This document shows positions 51,575 to 54,077 of a DNA stretch of 54,077 nt, in pieces (the first letter of the stretch is position 1; every line of letters begins with the position of its first letter). The DNA comes from Ardenticatenaceae bacterium (lineage in GTDB: Bacteria; Chloroflexota; Anaerolineae; Promineifilales; Promineifilaceae): positions 1 through 54,077 of the forward strand of contig JACKBX010000016.1 of the NCBI GenBank assembly GCA_020634375.1, read 5' to 3'. Below the pieces are notes generated by a model. The model saw only the letters and a list, made by a program, of their open reading frames with translations, was not told where the DNA came from and did not search any database. The position numbers and the translations under genes are program-made.

Positions 51575-53623
51575 ATGAGCGATAGACTAATCGGCCAACA
51601 GATAGACCATTACCGCGTGACACAGCACATCGCCCAGGGGGGTATGGCTGACGTATACCTGGCGGAAGACGTGACTTTGCAGCGACCCGTTGCCCTGAAA
51701 GTGATGCTGGCAAATCTAGCCCAAGACCCCGACTTGATTGCCCGCTTTCACCGCGAGGCGCGTACCGTCGCGCAGTTGCAGCACCCCAATATTGTGCAGA
51801 TTTATACCAGCGGCGTGGCCCTGGGCGGACGGCCGTATCTGGCGATGCAGTTTGTAGGTGGCGGTTCTTTGCAGCAGTGGCTGGCACAGTTAACCCAGCG
51901 CGGCCAACGGCTGGAGCCGCGAGACGTGTTAGCGCTGCTGCGTCCCATTGCCAGCGCATTGGATGAAGCGCACCGCGCCGGAATCGTCCACCGTGACCTG
52001 AAGCCGAGCAACATTTTGCTGCGGCGAGATGGCACGCCCATTCTCACCGACCTGGGCATTGCCGCCGTGCAAACGGCGACGACCCGCCTTACGCGCACGG
52101 GCAGCGTGATGGGCACGCCGCACTACATGTCCCCGGAACAGGCAAAGGGCAGCGATGTAGACGGCCGTTCCGACATCTACTCCCTGGGTATCATTTTGTA
52201 CGAGATGCTTGCCGGGACCGTGCCCTTTGACGCCGACAACTCCCTGGCCGTGCTGCACCAACATCTGTACGAACCGCCGCCGCCGCTGACGGAAAAGCGG
52301 CCTGGATTGGCGACAGCCACGTACCAATTGGTGGAAATTTGCTTGCAAAAGGAACCGACGGCCCGTTTCCAAACGGCCGTGCAGTTGGTGCAGGCCATTG
52401 ACGAAGCGCTAACCGCCGAAACAACAGGCAAACGGCGCACGCCGTTGAGCGTTGCCCCTGTAACAGAACGCACACGCCGCCCGCTGCCGCAGTGGGTTTA
52501 CGCCGCTGGCGGCGCAGGGGTGATGCTGCTCATTGTGCTGGCTGGCTTTTTGCTGTTCCGCCCAGAGCCATCGCCAGAGGAGACGCCGGGAACGGCCGTG
52601 CCCGCCGCTGACGTGGATGCCCCCACGCCGCTGATGGTCGCGGATGCGGCCACGGCAGCGCCACTGCCCACGAACACCAGCATTCCTACATTTACGCCAC
52701 TGCCGACGATGACGGAAACGGCCGTGCCCACCACCACCCCACTCCCCACGCATACGCCGCTGCCCACAGCTACCCCGCTGCCTGCCATTCTGCCATTGCC
52801 CACCGCCGCCAGCAGCAGTCCCAGCGGACGCATTGCCTTCACCTGCTTCATGGATAGCCACGACGAGATTTGCACCGTTCCCGCCACTGGCGGCAGCGTC
52901 AGCCGCCTGACTACAGACCCCGCTACCGATTTCTACCCCTCCTTCTCCCCGGATGGCGGCACGATTTACTTCTCCAGCCGCCGCGATGGGGGATTTTATG
53001 TGTACAGCATGGCTGTGAATGGCAGCAATCAGCAGCGGTTCAATTCCAGCCTGGGCGGTTATTATGCGCCGGCGGTGTCGCCGGACGGCCGTCAGATGGC
53101 CGTGACCATTGCCAGCGGTGGCGAGCAGCATGTTTGGGTGATGAATCTGGACGGCAGCAACGCCCGCCAACTGAGCAGTGCGGGCAAGAACAACGTAGAC
53201 CCGGTGTGGTCGCGGGATGGGACGCAAATCGCCTTCTCCTCTGACCGCGACGCCGCAGAAGGGCAGATGGCCCATTACCTGATGAATGCTGACGGCAGCA
53301 ACGTGCGCAAGCTGGAAACCGGCCTCAGCGATTTAGGCGGGCGCAGTGATTGGTCGCCGGATGGCAAGTGGCTGGCCTTTTACGCCGGGCCAAGCAGCGA
53401 CCGCGACATATACCTGGTGGCCACCGATGGCTCGGTGGTCTACCAGTTAACCGATGGCGGCGGCAACCTGGCTCCTTGCTTCTCGCCCGATGGCGGCTGG
53501 ATTACCTTCACCTCTTACCGCGATGGCGACGCAGAAATCTACATCATGCGTGCCGATGGCTCCGAGGTGACGCAGTTAACCTTCAATGGCATCCCTGATT
53601 ATCAACCGCGCTGGGGACGCTGA
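51575..53623 (+). CDS. Receptor Ser/Thr kinase 7 with TolB-like propeller
   Basis: The 682-residue protein returns to the first kinase subgroup: IAQGGMADVYLA loop without the first Gly, HRDLKPSN with Asp141 and TDLGIAAVQ. A membrane helix lies at ~308-330 and is followed by a Thr/Pro stalk. The outer domain (~418-682) is a TolB-like propeller (SSRRDGGFYVYSMAVNGSNQ, SPDGRQMAVTIAS, SDRDAAEGQMAHYLMNADGS, SYRDGDAEIYIMRADGSE). It resembles kinase 3 in layout, which suggests they are duplicates. It directly follows kinase 6 without a gap. Downstream is a 326-base gap rich in inverted repeats. Confidence 0.93.
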   Translation: MSDRLIGQQIDHYRVTQHIAQGGMADVYLAEDVTLQRPVALKVMLANLAQDPDLIARFHREARTVAQLQHPNIVQIYTSGVALGGRPYLAMQFVGGGSLQQWLAQLTQRGQRLEPRDVLALLRPIASALDEAHRAGIVHRDLKPSNILLRRDGTPILTDLGIAAVQTATTRLTRTGSVMGTPHYMSPEQAKGSDVDGRSDIYSLGIILYEMLAGTVPFDADNSLAVLHQHLYEPPPPLTEKRPGLATATYQLVEICLQKEPTARFQTAVQLVQAIDEALTAETTGKRRTPLSVAPVTERTRRPLPQWVYAAGGAGVMLLIVLAGFLLFRPEPSPEETPGTAVPAADVDAPTPLMVADAATAAPLPTNTSIPTFTPLPTMTETAVPTTTPLPTHTPLPTATPLPAILPLPTAASSSPSGRIAFTCFMDSHDEICTVPATGGSVSRLTTDPATDFYPSFSPDGGTIYFSSRRDGGFYVYSMAVNGSNQQRFNSSLGGYYAPAVSPDGRQMAVTIASGGEQHVWVMNLDGSNARQLSSAGKNNVDPVWSRDGTQIAFSSDRDAAEGQMAHYLMNADGSNVRKLETGLSDLGGRSDWSPDGKWLAFYAGPSSDRDIYLVATDGSVVYQLTDGGGNLAPCFSPDGGWITFTSYRDGDAEIYIMRADGSEVTQLTFNGIPDYQPRWGR

Positions 53624-53649
53624 GGGGCAAGGATGAAGGATGAATTTTG

Positions 53650-53757
53650 CTAGCAGGCCGTCGGGAAAGTGATTGTAGCCGCGGTTTCTTACCGCGTTTT
53701 CCAGAGGCGAGGTAAGAAACCGCGGCTACAAAACGAGGTTCTCCGACAAGCTGCTAG
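53650..53757. mobile_element. MITE-like nested inverted-repeat element
   Basis: The inner arms GTAGCCGCGGTTTCTTACC (53675-53693) and 53711-53729 are perfect 19-bp inverted copies. The outer ends CTAGCAG (53650-53656) and CTGCTAG (53751-53757) are also inverted, with a GTCGG/CCGAC pair just inside. The whole is about 108 bp without coding capacity. It could be a non-autonomous transposable element or a REP-like element; no transposase is in view. Confidence 0.5.
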
Positions 53758-53808
53758 TTAGGAAACTAATTTTTCCTATATAGCAAATGAGCGTTTGATA
53801 GCTATCTT

Positions 53809-53885
53809 GAGTTTAGAGTTCGGAGCTAGAGCTAGAGGAATCACTTGACTATTTACCTCTAGCTCTATCCTCTAGCTCTAAACTC
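53809..53885. repeat. Imperfect inverted repeat of CTAGAG units
   Basis: A 30-base left arm (53809-53838) and a 30-base right arm (53856-53885) match at the outer ten (GAGTTTAGAG) and inner twelve positions, with divergence in the middle. It is the same style of repeat as 43927-43971 but with another unit. Confidence 0.6.
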
Positions 53886-53905
53886 CAGTAGCTATGTAAT
53901 TGGCG

Positions 53906-53939
53906 AGATTGGTTCAATCTTTGAAGATTGAACCAATCT
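53906..53939. terminator. 34-bp palindrome just before kinase 8
   Basis: AGATTGGTTCAATCTT at 53906-53921 and AAGATTGAACCAATCT at 53924-53939 are perfect inverted copies separated by TG. It lies ten bases before the ATG of kinase 8, so a hairpin in the mRNA would sit in the usual ribosome-binding position. It may act as an attenuator, an operator or another dispersed repeat. Confidence 0.5.
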
Positions 53940-53949
53940 GGAAACTCTG

Positions 53950-54077
53950 ATGGACACATTAAGCGGACAGCAAATCGGGCGGTATCGGTTGGAGCGCCAC
54001 CTGGCACAGGGGGGGATGGCGGATGTGTATCTGGCCTATGACCAGGCGCTGCGGCGGCGTATTTGCTTGAAGTTGAT
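53950..54077 (+). CDS. Receptor Ser/Thr kinase 8, 3' part outside window
   Basis: ATG 53950 opens a frame that runs off the right edge after 42 codons. It reads MDTLSGQQIGRYRLERHLAQ and then GGMADVYLAYDQALRRRICL, followed by the ATP-site Lys. This is the N-terminal lobe of the first kinase subgroup (kinases 1-4 and 7), with the first Gly of the loop missing. The outer domain cannot be seen. It shows that the kinase array continues beyond this window. Confidence 0.88.
   Translation, partial: MDTLSGQQIGRYRLERHLAQGGMADVYLAYDQALRRRICLKL

Larger units (their letters stand above)
53624..53949. other. Intergenic region with three inverted-repeat elements
   Basis: No gene is seen in these 326 bases. 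They hold a MITE-like nested inverted repeat (53650-53757), a long imperfect inverted repeat of CTAGAGCTAGAGG units (53809-53838 with 53856-53885) and a near-perfect 34-bp palindrome (53906-53939). The next ATG follows the last one after ten bases, without a clear ribosome binding site. Confidence 0.7.

Overview
The window (about 57-60% GC by eye) looks like a chromosomal segment of a Chloroflexota bacterium, probably of the Anaerolineae/Caldilineae kind. This is inferred from gene content: many membrane-anchored Ser/Thr kinases with long Thr/Pro-rich linkers, a giant polytopic 'SCO7613-like' membrane protein, an LLM-type flavin oxidoreductase, a DUF58/transglutaminase pair and ferredoxin-dependent 2-oxoacid metabolism. 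I saw no rRNA, tRNA, CRISPR array, phage or transposase gene.

Layout. 1-6.1 kb (+): a very large polytopic membrane protein cut by the left edge, then a small membrane-anchored protein. 6.3-9.2 kb (-): an acyl-CoA-ligase-like protein fused to two diadenylate-cyclase-like modules. 9.4-15.8 kb (+): two tiny ORFs, a prolyl oligopeptidase, a multi-sensor histidine kinase and an LLM oxidoreductase. 15.9-19.9 kb: a rhodanese (-), then a DUF58 protein and a TgpA-like transglutaminase (+). 19.95-23.95 kb (-): a ferredoxin-alpha-beta-aminotransferase-gamma operon for 2-oxoacid:ferredoxin oxidoreductase (Vor-like). 24.4-28.8 kb (-): a lutABC-like lactate oxidation operon interrupted by an AT-richer lipoprotein gene. 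29.0-29.4 kb (+): a small WPNG-repeat protein.

29.5-54.1 kb (+) is a phospho-signalling island: a membrane FHA protein, a vWA-TM-FHA receptor, a membrane PP2C phosphatase and eight receptor-type Ser/Thr kinases in a row (the last cut by the right edge), with one large lipoprotein (FG-GAP propeller, degenerate CapA, M1 peptidase) among them. The kinase domains are similar, but the parts beyond the membrane differ: jelly-roll plus propeller, TolB-like propellers, a SUMF1/FGE fold, a 46-residue WD-like tandem repeat and a LamG-like fold. One kinase also carries a cytoplasmic Ig-like domain and a death-like effector-associated domain. The simplest reading is a set of envelope sensors sharing one phosphatase and FHA readers.

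Two sequence-level signals overlie all of this. The palindrome AACGGCCGTT and its 8-bp core occur every few hundred bases on average, in all three reading frames and between genes. Short, often inverted, low-complexity repeats fill many intergenic gaps and have also entered coding regions, in frame (large membrane protein, lutA, the CapA/M1 lipoprotein) or at gene ends (lutC, rhodanese, lutA).
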